DNA from: Desulfuromonas sp.
GTDB lineage: Bacteria; Desulfobacterota; Desulfuromonadia; Desulfuromonadales; Geopsychrobacteraceae
DNA: 33,633 bases
Reading direction: 5' to 3'
NCBI GenBank assembly: GCA_002868865.1
Contig: PKUC01000029.1
Coordinates: forward strand, 1 to 33,633
The notes beneath the pieces were generated by a model. That model was not told the DNA's origin and did not search any database. It saw only the letters and a list, made by a program, of their open reading frames with translations. Shown in pieces: positions 7,772 to 15,311 of the stretch (positions are counted from its first letter, which is position 1; the number at the start of each line of letters is the position of its first letter). The position numbers and the translations under genes are program-made.

Positions 7772-8731
7772 TCAGCCACTTTTCTGTTCTGAGGTGGTGA
7801 CGCAGGGCGGCCCTTCACAGCCGATTATCTCCATGGTCAAGTGTTTGATCTGGGAGAATTCTGCGAGCAGGTGCCGGTACTCGCCTGCCGGACGGGGGTG
7901 ATGGGTTACCAGGGTGATGATCGCTGACAGGTGCTGCGGCCCGACCTGCCAGACGTGCAGGTCGCTGACGCGGTTGTCGGCGTCGGCTTCTATGGCCGTC
8001 TTGATCTGTGCGCGCAGGTCTTTGTCGATGCTGGCATCGAGCAAAATGGCGCTGCTCTCCCTGATCAGTCCCCGTGCCCAGTGGGCGATTACCAGTGCTC
8101 CGGCGATTCCCATCAGTGGATCGAGAATCCGCCAGTCGTAAAGTCCCCCCAAAATCAGTGCAACGATCGCCAGCACCGAGGTGAGTGCGTCGGCGATGAC
8201 GTGCATGTAGGCCGCCTTGAGGTTGTGGTCGTGGTGATGGCTGTGTTCGTGCCCATGGCCGTGATGGTGGTCGTGCCCGCCGTCGTGGAGCAGAAAGGCG
8301 CTGGCGATATTGACCGCTAATCCGATAACGGCCACCATCAGCGATTGTGTGTAGTGGATTTCCACCGGTGAGAAAAACCGACCGACCGATTCGATGGCCA
8401 TCATCAGCGCCACCACTGCCAGTGCGACGGCGCTGGCGAAACCGCCGAGGACATTGATCTTGCCCGGGCCGAAGCTGAAATCTGGATTGTTCTGATTGCG
8501 CCGCGCATAGCGATAGGCGAACAGGGTGATGAGAAAGGCGGCGACATGGGTGCCCATGTGCCACCCGTCGGCCAGCAGCGCCATCGAGCCGTAGGCGATT
8601 CCGGCCGAAATCTCCAGCACCATAGTCACTGCGGTGAGGATCATCACCTGTAGGGTTCTTTTTTCGTTGTGGCTCTGGTGGATAAAGAACCTGTGGTCGT
8701 GCTGCCAGTTTTTGAGAGTCTGTGTGTGCAT
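7772..8731 (-). CDS. dmeF: CDF cation efflux protein, DmeF type (Co/Ni/Fe export)
   Basis: The 319-residue cation diffusion facilitator has about six membrane segments. Its transport site is HMGTH in TM2 (His58 and His62) with HVIAD in TM5 (His177, Asp181). The TM2 HxxxH form, the N-terminal NWQHDH segment and the FSFGPGKINVLGGF loop match the DmeF group, known for Co2+/Ni2+ export, rather than ZitB/YiiP. A histidine-rich loop lies between TM4 and TM5 (~149-169; many HDH/HGH units). The C-terminal cytoplasmic domain has the usual VSDLHVWQVG core. It is the last gene of a run with feoA, feoB and feoC, 24 bases after feoC, so it is probably co-transcribed with iron uptake. Export of excess Fe2+ or contaminating Co2+/Ni2+ is therefore likely; the metal is inference. 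Confidence 0.85.
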   Translation of the reverse strand: MHTQTLKNWQHDHRFFIHQSHNEKRTLQVMILTAVTMVLEISAGIAYGSMALLADGWHMGTHVAAFLITLFAYRYARRNQNNPDFSFGPGKINVLGGFASAVALAVVALMMAIESVGRFFSPVEIHYTQSLMVAVIGLAVNIASAFLLHDGGHDHHHGHGHEHSHHHDHNLKAAYMHVIADALTSVLAIVALILGGLYDWRILDPLMGIAGALVIAHWARGLIRESSAILLDASIDKDLRAQIKTAIEADADNRVSDLHVWQVGPQHLSAIITLVTHHPRPAGEYRHLLAEFSQIKHLTMEIIGCEGPPCVTTSEQKSG

Positions 8732-8755
8732 CGTTCGATCCGGTGGTGTCGCGAC

Positions 8756-8986
8756 TTAGTTGAGCCACTCGTAGATTTCTTTGGATGCGTGCGAGCCGCA
8801 GCCGCCACAGCATTGACCGCTGCCACCGCAGCCATCGTCCTGGTGCTTGCGGACCTTGCCCTTGCGTACCCAGAGGCTGAGCATGCCGCGGACCGTGTCC
8901 GGTTCCAGGTCAAAGTGGGTGGCGATATCGTCAAGGGGCGCGACGCGCCGTTCGCTCAGATAACGTTTTACATCGCTGGGGGTCAT
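8756..8986 (-). CDS. feoC: FeoC-like winged-helix protein with cysteine cluster
   Basis: The 76-residue protein has a short winged-helix-like N-terminal half (SDVKRYLSERRVAPLDDIAT, then FDLEPDTVRGMLSLWVRKGK) and a glycine/cysteine-rich wing with Cys53, Cys59, Cys60 and Cys63. FeoC proteins carry such cysteines, which in some species bind an iron-sulfur cluster and modulate FeoB stability or activity. A GGGAGA lies about eight bases upstream of the ATG. It begins 31 bases after the feoB stop, and dmeF follows. The family call rests on size, cysteines and position. A direct DNA-binding role is possible but not shown. Confidence 0.85.
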   Translation of the reverse strand: MTPSDVKRYLSERRVAPLDDIATHFDLEPDTVRGMLSLWVRKGKVRKHQDDGCGGSGQCCGGCGSHASKEIYEWLN

Positions 8987-9017
8987 GTCGATGGTCTCCC
9001 GTGTTGTGGTTTTGTGG

Positions 9018-11342
9018 TTAACGGACCGGGGCGGTGACGCCCTTGGGTGCCGGATCCTTGCCCAGCTGACGCATGACCATGATGGTGATCAGCAGAGCCA
9101 GGGCGCAGCCGGTCAACCAGGTTGCGGAGAAGGTCGGATGGCGCGCAAAGGTGGCGAACTGATAGAAGGCGGTGGCCGCGGTGTAGGCCAGCCCCGTGGT
9201 CCAGCCAGCGATAAACAGGGTCCAGCGCAGATTCGTTTCACGGTAGACCGCGGCCATGGCGGCGACGCAGGGGAAGTACATGAGGATAAACAGCATGTAG
9301 GCGATAGCGCCGGCCTTGCCGTCAAACAGCTGCCCCATGGCGCCGAAGGTGCCGGCGTTGACTGCTAATTCTTCGGCGGCGCTGTCGGCTGAACTGGTGT
9401 CGCCGATACTCAGGCCGAGGGGGTCGGTCAGGGTGTCGGAGACTGCAATCAGATTATCGGGAACGGTTCGCACCGCTTCGCGTAATGCTTCGGAAAGGCT
9501 GAAGGCTTCCTCTGTACCGTCGGCGGCAGCCTGCTGGGTTTCGTTCTGCAGATAGATCGCATCGAGGGTGCCGACCACGGCTTCTTTGGCGAAGACACCG
9601 GTGAAGATGCCGACGGTGGCCGGCCAGTTATCCTGCGAGATGCCCATCGGGGCAAAGATCGGAGTGATGGTCTGGCTGACCGATGCCAGCAATGACTCTT
9701 TGCTGTCGTCGTGACCGATGGTGCCGTCGATCGACATGGTATTGAGCAGAGCGAGGAGAGCGACCATCGGGATCAGGATCCGGCTGGCTTTGAGCAGGAA
9801 CGACTTGAGCCGGTCCCAGGTGCGCAGCAGGACCGATTTGAGTGTGGGGACATGATAGGGTGGCAACTCCATGACAAAGGGAGTGATGTCGCCTTTGAGC
9901 AGGGTGTGCTTGAGGATCATCCCGGTGAGGACCGCAAACGCGATGCCGGCCAGGTAGAGCAGAAAGACCACATTCTGACCGCCGACCGGAAAGAAGGCCG
10001 CGGCGAACAGGGCGTAGACCGGCAGTCGGGCTCCGCAGCTCATAAAGGGGTTCATCATGATGGTCAGGGTGCGGTCTCTCTGGTTTTCGAGTGTACGGGT
10101 CGCCATGATCGCCGGGACGTTACAGCCGAAGCCGACCAGCAGAGGGACGAACGATTTGCCCGGCAGGCCGAGCATCCGCATGAAGCGGTCCATGACGAAC
10201 GCGGCGCGGGCCATGTAGCCCGACCCTTCCAGGACTGCGAGGGCGAGGAACATGAAGCCGATCGGTGGGATGAAGGTAGAGACGGTTTGAATGCCGCCGC
10301 CGATCCCCGTTGCGAGGACACCGATCATCCAGGCGGGGGCGTTCAATCCGGTGAGGAGCTCGCTCATGCCGTCGACGAAGACGGCGCCGACGGCGATATC
10401 GAAAAAGTCGATAAAGGCCCCGCCGACGTTGATGGTAAACATGAAGGTCAGGTACATCATCAGCAGAAAGATCGGCAGGCCGAGGGCGCGGTTCAGCACC
10501 ACCTTGTCGATCCGGTCGGTCCAGGTTCTGCCGACCTTGGTGGTGTGGGTGACGGTCTGCTCGGTGAGCCAGTGGATAAAGCCGTAACGGGCGTCGGCGA
10601 TGGCGATATCGGCATCTTCATCCAGTGCCGCAGCGATATTGTCCTGCAGGGTCGTTAGCTGTGTCTTGACTTCGGGGTCGAGGATCGAAACGAATTCGGC
10701 ATCATCTTCGAGCAGCTTCATCGCCAGCCAGTGTGGGTCAACGGACAGGCGGCGGGCCGGTTCGTCCAGTTGAGGGACGAGCTGTGTGGCGGCCTCCTGG
10801 ATTTCGACAGGATAGACTACGTCGGTGGCCGGGTCGGGATTCTGCTCGGCGCAGGTGTGCACGGTGCGCTTGAACAATGCCAGACCGCTCCGTTTGGATG
10901 CCGAGACCGGGATGACCGGCACACCCAATCGACCGGAGAGCTCGTCGACATCGATCTTGATCTGACGGGACTTAGCGACGTCCATCTTGTTGAGGACGAC
11001 GATCATCGGCACGCGCATCTCTAGCAATTGGGTGGTCAGGTAGAGGTTGCGCTCGATATTGGCGGCATCAACGATGTTGACGATCAGGTCGTACTGCTTT
11101 GACAGCAGGAAGTCGCGGGCCACTTTTTCGTCGCTGGAATGGGCCGACAGGGCGTAGATGCCCGGGATGTCGACCAGCTCGAAGTCGTGCCCTTCAAAGG
11201 AATAGGCGCCGGTTTTGCGGTCGACGGTTACGCCGGGCCAGTTGCCGACCATCTGACGGGACCCTGTCAGTTCGTTGAACAGGGTGGTCTTGCCGCAATT
11301 GGGATTGCCGGCCACGGCGATCTTGAGTCGTTGTTTCTGCAT
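9018..11342 (-). CDS. feoB: Ferrous iron transport protein B
   Basis: The 774-residue protein has the usual FeoB plan. The N-terminal G domain shows G1 GNPNCGKT (12-19), G2 Thr39, G3 DIPG (58-61) and G4 NKMD (118-121), with a VSASKRSG G5. A helical GDI-like domain follows, then the membrane region with the two Gate motifs (PFMSCGARLPVY and FPCVAAMA) and conserved LVGFGCNVPA. It moves Fe2+ across the inner membrane. The ATG at 11342 is chosen because AAGGA lies about 8-10 bases upstream and an upstream TTG (11366) would overlap feoA; the G domain also begins at the usual distance. feoA ends four bases upstream. Regulation is probably by Fur through the box before feoA. Confidence 0.96.
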   Translation of the reverse strand: MQKQRLKIAVAGNPNCGKTTLFNELTGSRQMVGNWPGVTVDRKTGAYSFEGHDFELVDIPGIYALSAHSSDEKVARDFLLSKQYDLIVNIVDAANIERNLYLTTQLLEMRVPMIVVLNKMDVAKSRQIKIDVDELSGRLGVPVIPVSASKRSGLALFKRTVHTCAEQNPDPATDVVYPVEIQEAATQLVPQLDEPARRLSVDPHWLAMKLLEDDAEFVSILDPEVKTQLTTLQDNIAAALDEDADIAIADARYGFIHWLTEQTVTHTTKVGRTWTDRIDKVVLNRALGLPIFLLMMYLTFMFTINVGGAFIDFFDIAVGAVFVDGMSELLTGLNAPAWMIGVLATGIGGGIQTVSTFIPPIGFMFLALAVLEGSGYMARAAFVMDRFMRMLGLPGKSFVPLLVGFGCNVPAIMATRTLENQRDRTLTIMMNPFMSCGARLPVYALFAAAFFPVGGQNVVFLLYLAGIAFAVLTGMILKHTLLKGDITPFVMELPPYHVPTLKSVLLRTWDRLKSFLLKASRILIPMVALLALLNTMSIDGTIGHDDSKESLLASVSQTITPIFAPMGISQDNWPATVGIFTGVFAKEAVVGTLDAIYLQNETQQAAADGTEEAFSLSEALREAVRTVPDNLIAVSDTLTDPLGLSIGDTSSADSAAEELAVNAGTFGAMGQLFDGKAGAIAYMLFILMYFPCVAAMAAVYRETNLRWTLFIAGWTTGLAYTAATAFYQFATFARHPTFSATWLTGCALALLITIMVMRQLGKDPAPKGVTAPVR

Positions 11343-11346
11343 GGGC

Positions 11347-11583
11347 TTAATTCCTTCTGTCGACAAGGACGGTGGCGGCTTCTGCTCTACGCAGACTGAG
11401 GGAAAAACCGCGGACGCTGATTTCGAGCGGGTCCCCTAAGGGGGCAACCCGCGTGATCTGGAGTTCGATCCCTTTGGTAAGACCCATGGCCAGCAGTTTG
11501 GCGCGATAGGCGCGTTTGCCCTCTGTGAAACCGCTGACAACGGCTTTTTCGCCAACGGAGAGTTGTCCCAGATGTGTTTCCAT
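11347..11583 (-). CDS. feoA: Ferrous iron transport protein A
   Basis: This 78-residue SH3-like protein has the FeoA family core: LGQLSVGEKAVVSGF, RAKLLAMGLTKGIELQI and GDPLEISVRGFSLSLRRAEA. FeoA is a small cytoplasmic partner required for FeoB-dependent Fe2+ uptake. The start is set by AGGAG eight bases upstream. It is the first gene of the run feoA-feoB-feoC-dmeF, with the Fur box 36-52 bases upstream of its start codon. Confidence 0.94.
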   Translation of the reverse strand: METHLGQLSVGEKAVVSGFTEGKRAYRAKLLAMGLTKGIELQITRVAPLGDPLEISVRGFSLSLRRAEAATVLVDRRN

Positions 11584-11618
11584 GGTCGTGCTCCTGTCGA
11601 TCAGATTTTGTTGCGATA

Positions 11619-11635
11619 TTGAAAACCATTTTCAA
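11619..11635. promoter_or_regulatory. Fur box upstream of feoA
   Basis: A perfect inverted repeat TTGAAAA-CCA-TTTTCAA lies just upstream of feoA. It closely resembles the TGAAAATNATTTTCA form of the Fur operator, and its placement before an iron-uptake operon is typical. It would repress feoA-feoB-feoC-dmeF when Fe2+ is plentiful. The divergent LysE-family gene starts about 205 bases away and need not be affected. Confidence 0.8.
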
Positions 11636-11713
11636 AATAGACGAACCTGACCCCGCTTGTCAACAACAAAAAATTAAAAAAGCTGAGGAACTATGACGAA
11701 ACTGGTAATGATC

Positions 11714-11736
11714 GGTGAGGGGTGAGGGGTGAGGGG
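11714..11736. repeat. Heptameric tandem repeat (GGTGAGG x3)
   Basis: Three perfect consecutive copies of GGTGAGG (11714-11734) plus two further G lie between the Fur box and the divergent LysE-family gene. The 7-base period is the same as that of the unrelated-sequence repeat at 5942-5976. Confidence 0.6.
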
Positions 11737-11840
11737 AAGCGGATCCCTTGTCACTGTTCGGCATGGCTTTCAGGACGACAACGGGATTGTATCTGTGGCA
11801 AAATGGTTTCCTTTTCGGTTTTTAGCGGAGTACGTAGATT

Positions 11841-12470
11841 GTGGATCATTCTTTTTGGACCTTTCTGGTTGCGATAACCCTGCTGACCATAACGCCCGGC
11901 GTTGACACCTTGCTGGTGATCCGTAATACCGCCCGAGGTGGTTTTGCCGATGGGCTGGTGAGCAGTGGCGGGATCTGCTGTGGGCTGTTTGTGCACGCCA
12001 CCCTCTCGGCGGTGGGCATCGCGTTAATTCTGCTGCAGTCCGCATACCTATTCGCTCTGCTCAAACTGGTCGGGGCCGGGTATCTGATCTGGTTGGGGGC
12101 GAGTAGCCTGCACCGGGCCACCCGCCGCAACGGGACAAGATTGCATGCCGGTGCTGCGCAGGGGATCGATTTTAAATGGCAACGGTCGTTTCTGGAAGGG
12201 TTCCTCAGTAACGTCCTTAATCCCAAAACCATCATTTTTTATATGGCGTTTTTACCGCAGTTTATTCTGCCCGAACAGGCGGCCTTGCCGCAGTCGTTGC
12301 GTCTGGCCGCCATCCACTTCGGCGTGGCGATGTTCTGGCAGACGGTGCTGGCGTTGCTGGTGCTGCGTGCTCATCGCTGGTTGCAGCAGGATCGTGCGGG
12401 CCGGGTGATTGCCGGCCTGTCCGGTGGGGTGCTGACCCTGCTCGGGCTGCGACTGGCTCTGGAGCGATAG
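11841..12470 (+). CDS. LysE/RhtB-family amino-acid exporter
   Basis: The 209-residue protein has about six hydrophobic segments and the family's N-terminal signature TITPGVDTLLVIRNTARGG, followed by GLVSSGGICCGLFVH and the LVGAGYLIWLG segment. The central NVLNPKTIIFYMAFLPQF block is strongly characteristic of LysE/RhtB exporters. These carry amino acids such as lysine, threonine or homoserine lactones outward; the substrate cannot be read from sequence. The start is a GTG with GGAG about 10 bases upstream. It is followed after four bases by an MFS gene, so the two probably form an operon. Confidence 0.88.
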   Translation: MDHSFWTFLVAITLLTITPGVDTLLVIRNTARGGFADGLVSSGGICCGLFVHATLSAVGIALILLQSAYLFALLKLVGAGYLIWLGASSLHRATRRNGTRLHAGAAQGIDFKWQRSFLEGFLSNVLNPKTIIFYMAFLPQFILPEQAALPQSLRLAAIHFGVAMFWQTVLALLVLRAHRWLQQDRAGRVIAGLSGGVLTLLGLRLALER

Positions 12471-12474
12471 CCCG

Positions 12475-13713
12475 ATGTCCTTTTCTTCGCGTCTGCCATG
12501 TCATTACGCCTGGGTGATCGTCGGCTGCGGTATCCTCACCCTGTTTTCCTGTTTAGGGCTGGCCCGCTTCGCTTACGGAATGCTGCTGCCGGGGATGCGT
12601 GCCGGACTGGGGCTGGCCTATGATCAGATGGGTTACATCAGCACTGGAAACTTTGTCGGCTATCTGCTGGCCGTCGGTCTGGCCCCGTTTGCGCTGCGCC
12701 GTTTTAAACCACGGATGTTGATGGCTCTAGCTCTGACCTTGATTGCAATGTGTATGGCGGGGATTGCGCAAAGCGATGGGTATGTGACGATTGTGTTGCT
12801 GTACAGCTTGACCGGAGTCGGCAGTGGTTTTGCCAATATTCCGGTGATGGTGCTGGTGTCACACTGGTTCCGTCGTGAGCGGCGCGGGCGGGCCGCCGGC
12901 CTGATGGTGGTGGGCAATGGTGCAGCAATCGTCTTCTCCGGGTTCTTTATCCCCTACCTGAATCAGATGTTTGCCGCACAGGGGTGGCGGATCGGCTGGG
13001 CGGCACTGGCGGCGATTACGCTCTGTGTTGCTTGTGTTGTCGCCACGCTGGTTCGGAACGATCCGCAGGATATGGAACTGACTCCGCTGGGGAACAAACA
13101 GGCGGTCGATGTCGGAGACCTGACCATCGGGATACCGAGTAATGGCGGGCGCATTGTCCTGTTTCTGGGGGTGTTGTACCTGGTGTTTGGTGCCACCTAC
13201 ATGGTGTACGGTACCTTTATCGTGACGACGATGGTCGAGGAGTTCGGCTTTGCAGAGGCCACCGCAGGCATGTTCTGGTCCTGGGTCGGATTCTTCAGCC
13301 TCTTCTCCGGGGTCTCCTTCGGCATGCTGTCTGATCGCATCGGCCGACGTGGCGGTATAATGGCGGTCTTTTGTGTCCAGACCTGCGCGTATCTGCTGGC
13401 CGGCTCAGATTTCGGCACAGCAGCGCTGCTCGCCTCGGTCGTCCTCTATGGGCTGTCCGCCTGGGCTATTCCTGCGATTATGGGCGCTGCGGTGGCTGAC
13501 TACATGGGGGTCAGCAAGGCTGCCGCGGCATTTTCAACTGTGACCTTCTTCTTTGCCTTCGGCCAGACTTTGGGGCCGGGCACCGCTGGTTTGATCGCCG
13601 ATGCCACCGGCAGTTTTGCGACCAGCTATCTCTGTTCCGCCGCACTGACCGCAGCGGCGATTATCATGGCTCTGTTTTTGCCACGACCCGCCTGTAAAAA
13701 TACCCCTTTCTGA
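12475..13713 (+). CDS. MFS transporter (YbfB/YjiJ-like)
   Basis: The 412-residue protein has about twelve hydrophobic segments in two halves. The N-terminal HYAWVIVGCGILTLFSCLGLARFAYG region, with GLARFAYGMLLPGM, resembles the YbfB/YjiJ group of the major facilitator superfamily. The inter-TM2/3 motif is weak (LRRFKPRML); the second-half copy is clear (GMLSDRIGRRGG). The start ATG lies four bases after the LysE-family stop, with GGAG about 10 bases upstream. Substrate is unknown. Co-transcription with an amino-acid exporter suggests an export or exchange role for small organic molecules, which is inference. Confidence 0.82.
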   Translation: MSFSSRLPCHYAWVIVGCGILTLFSCLGLARFAYGMLLPGMRAGLGLAYDQMGYISTGNFVGYLLAVGLAPFALRRFKPRMLMALALTLIAMCMAGIAQSDGYVTIVLLYSLTGVGSGFANIPVMVLVSHWFRRERRGRAAGLMVVGNGAAIVFSGFFIPYLNQMFAAQGWRIGWAALAAITLCVACVVATLVRNDPQDMELTPLGNKQAVDVGDLTIGIPSNGGRIVLFLGVLYLVFGATYMVYGTFIVTTMVEEFGFAEATAGMFWSWVGFFSLFSGVSFGMLSDRIGRRGGIMAVFCVQTCAYLLAGSDFGTAALLASVVLYGLSAWAIPAIMGAAVADYMGVSKAAAAFSTVTFFFAFGQTLGPGTAGLIADATGSFATSYLCSAALTAAAIIMALFLPRPACKNTPF

Positions 13714-14064
13714 CAGAATTAAAAAACCCCTCTTTATTCAAAAAACACTATGTAAAAAAGTAGGTTAGCACGACTTGCAACTGCGCATAAAAGCGCTACC
13801 CTCTAAAAATTAGAATTGAATCGGACGCTTTGGCTGCAAAGTTTGCGGCGAATTATCGATTCTGTGCATTCGATTGTTGTTGTCCTCTTCTATCGTCGGT
13901 TCAGCGGATTCGGATCGACTTCTATCTGGCAAGCAACCTGACCATTACGGCTTATTCGTGATGAGTTTGTGTGCTCTTACAACGAAAGGAAAGGGGGGGT
14001 AAGAAGATTTGATTCCGATGTTCACGTTGTGTGTTGCTGGCTCGTTTTCGGAAAGGAGGTATGT
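13714..14064. other. 351-base leader upstream of the porin-cytochrome operon
   Basis: No gene is visible here. The first ~80 bases are AT-rich, but no good terminator for the upstream MFS gene was found. A near-perfect inverted repeat is at 13833-13849 (separate entry). A small GCGC-ATAAAA-GCGC hairpin lies near 13787-13800. No confident sigma70 or sigma54 promoter was identified, and the c-di-GMP/cGAMP riboswitch core expected before some electron-transfer genes in related bacteria was not recognised. The last bases hold the strong AAAGGAGGT ribosome binding site of the porin gene. Confidence 0.5.
13833..13849. promoter_or_regulatory. Inverted repeat, possible operator
   Basis: GCTGCAAA-G-TTTGCGGC is an 8+1+8 inverted repeat with one mismatch, about 215 bases upstream of the porin start. 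It could be a regulator site for the cytochrome operon. No known consensus was recognised. Confidence 0.3.
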
Positions 14065-15297
14065 ATGAGAATGTGGCTGAAGGCAGCCTTGCCGCTGGTC
14101 ACCCTGTGTCTGACTTTTGGGTTCGTTTCACAGGCACTGGCGGTCACGGTGTCGGGGCGGACCAGTACTGTTCTGGAATGGTTCGACACGGCAGAGGAAG
14201 AGACGGCAGTGCCGCTCTATCAGTATCTGAATTTGAATGTCACCAATATTGCGGACAAGGGATGGCATCTTCGTAGTTACGGCCGGTTGTCTGGCGATCT
14301 CAACGATGAGGTTGATGCGGACTCCAGACTTTATTACGTGTATCTTCAAAAGCGTAACTTGCTGAAAAAGCTTGATCTGAAGCTGGGCCGCCAATTTATC
14401 ATCACGGCAGCAGGTGCCAGTTTGGTGGACGGAATTTATCTTGACTATCGGAATCTCGGATTGGTTAATCTGGCATTTTTTGGTGGTGGGGATGCAACTT
14501 TTTACGATGGATACCATGCTGATGATACGGTCATTGGTGGGGAACTCTATGGTCAGTTCTTCGGAACGTTGGCTGCCAGTATTTCGTACATGCAAAAGTG
14601 GGATCAAGGAGATCTGTCCCATGAACTTCTTGGTTTGGACCTTGAGTATGACGTGAGAGAGCTTGACGTTTACAGCGAGACCCAATTTAGCTGGTTGACG
14701 GACGAAGTAACTTATTTTGTGTTGGGTGGAAACTACCAGCCAAATACAAAGTGGACCCTCAATACGGAATATCTCTATTCTTTGCCGGTTTTCTCATCAA
14801 CATCAATCTATTCGGTGTTTGCTGTTGATGAGTATCAAGAGCTCTCTCTGGAGGCAAACTTCCGAATCGACAATGGTTTCAATGCTTTTGGGCGTTATGT
14901 TCATGAATATTACGAAAGCGTGGATGATGCCAATGTCTTTGAGGCGGGTATCGAAAAATTGCGTACTTTGAATTTCTCTGGCTATTTGATCGGGACCTAC
15001 CGTGGTGACGATGATGGACAGGATCTTTACGGTGCCAAGGCCTATGCCGCATACCTGTTTTCTCCTAAGGCAGAGGCGGGTATTGGTTTTCATTATGACG
15101 TGCTTGAAAGAGAGCTTGGCTTTATCTCTGATGGGACAGACTCTCGTGTCGATGATACGACCAGTCAGCGGTACTGGATCGATGCAACAACCTACATAAC
15201 CCCCAAACTGAATGTGCAGGGCAAACTGGAGTATGTCCAGAGCGATCTCTGGGATGAATATACTCGCGGCCGTGTTCGCCTGAACATTCTCTTCTGA
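14065..15297 (+). CDS. Outer-membrane beta-barrel porin of an electron conduit
   Basis: The 410-residue precursor has a clear signal peptide (MRMWLKAALPLVTLCLTFG...SQALA). The mature part is rich in alternating hydrophobic/aromatic strands with short turns (YLNLNVTNIADKGWHLRSYG, LDLKLGRQFIITAAG, FNAFGRYVHEYYES, LNVQGKLEYVQSD). It ends in RVRLNILF, with the terminal Phe expected of BAM-inserted barrels. No cytochrome motif is present. It is followed 14 bases later by a periplasmic 10-haem cytochrome and then by a lipoprotein 13-haem cytochrome, the arrangement of porin-cytochrome complexes such as OmbB-OmaB-OmcB in Geobacter. It should sheath cytochromes so that electrons cross the outer membrane. 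The start at 14065 is set by AAAGGAGGT; a longer upstream frame lacks a signal peptide. Confidence 0.85.
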   Translation: MRMWLKAALPLVTLCLTFGFVSQALAVTVSGRTSTVLEWFDTAEEETAVPLYQYLNLNVTNIADKGWHLRSYGRLSGDLNDEVDADSRLYYVYLQKRNLLKKLDLKLGRQFIITAAGASLVDGIYLDYRNLGLVNLAFFGGGDATFYDGYHADDTVIGGELYGQFFGTLAASISYMQKWDQGDLSHELLGLDLEYDVRELDVYSETQFSWLTDEVTYFVLGGNYQPNTKWTLNTEYLYSLPVFSSTSIYSVFAVDEYQELSLEANFRIDNGFNAFGRYVHEYYESVDDANVFEAGIEKLRTLNFSGYLIGTYRGDDDGQDLYGAKAYAAYLFSPKAEAGIGFHYDVLERELGFISDGTDSRVDDTTSQRYWIDATTYITPKLNVQGKLEYVQSDLWDEYTRGRVRLNILF

Positions 15298-15311
15298 TAA
15301 GGAGGTACAGA

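Noticed and set aside
9711-10658. Long plus-strand open frame opposite feoB
   Set aside because: It is the antisense shadow of a GC-rich gene, with low-complexity Asp/Gly/Glu/His-rich translation and no ribosome binding site or recognisable domain.
13766-13779. TAGCAC-GAC-TTGCA as a sigma54 promoter for the cytochrome operon
   Set aside because: Only eight bases lie between the -24 and -12 dinucleotides; ten are required.
13831-13846. TGGCTGCAAAGTTTGC as a sigma54 promoter
   Set aside because: The spacing is eleven rather than ten bases and the -24 element is incomplete; it is better read as part of an inverted repeat.
13969-14064. Upstream start for the porin
   Set aside because: The extension would hide the signal peptide, and the AAAGGAGGT site fits the 14065 ATG.
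13714-14064. c-di-GMP or cGAMP riboswitch in the leader of the cytochrome operon
   Set aside because: The conserved core bases of the GEMM class could not be found by eye; a covariance-model search would settle it.
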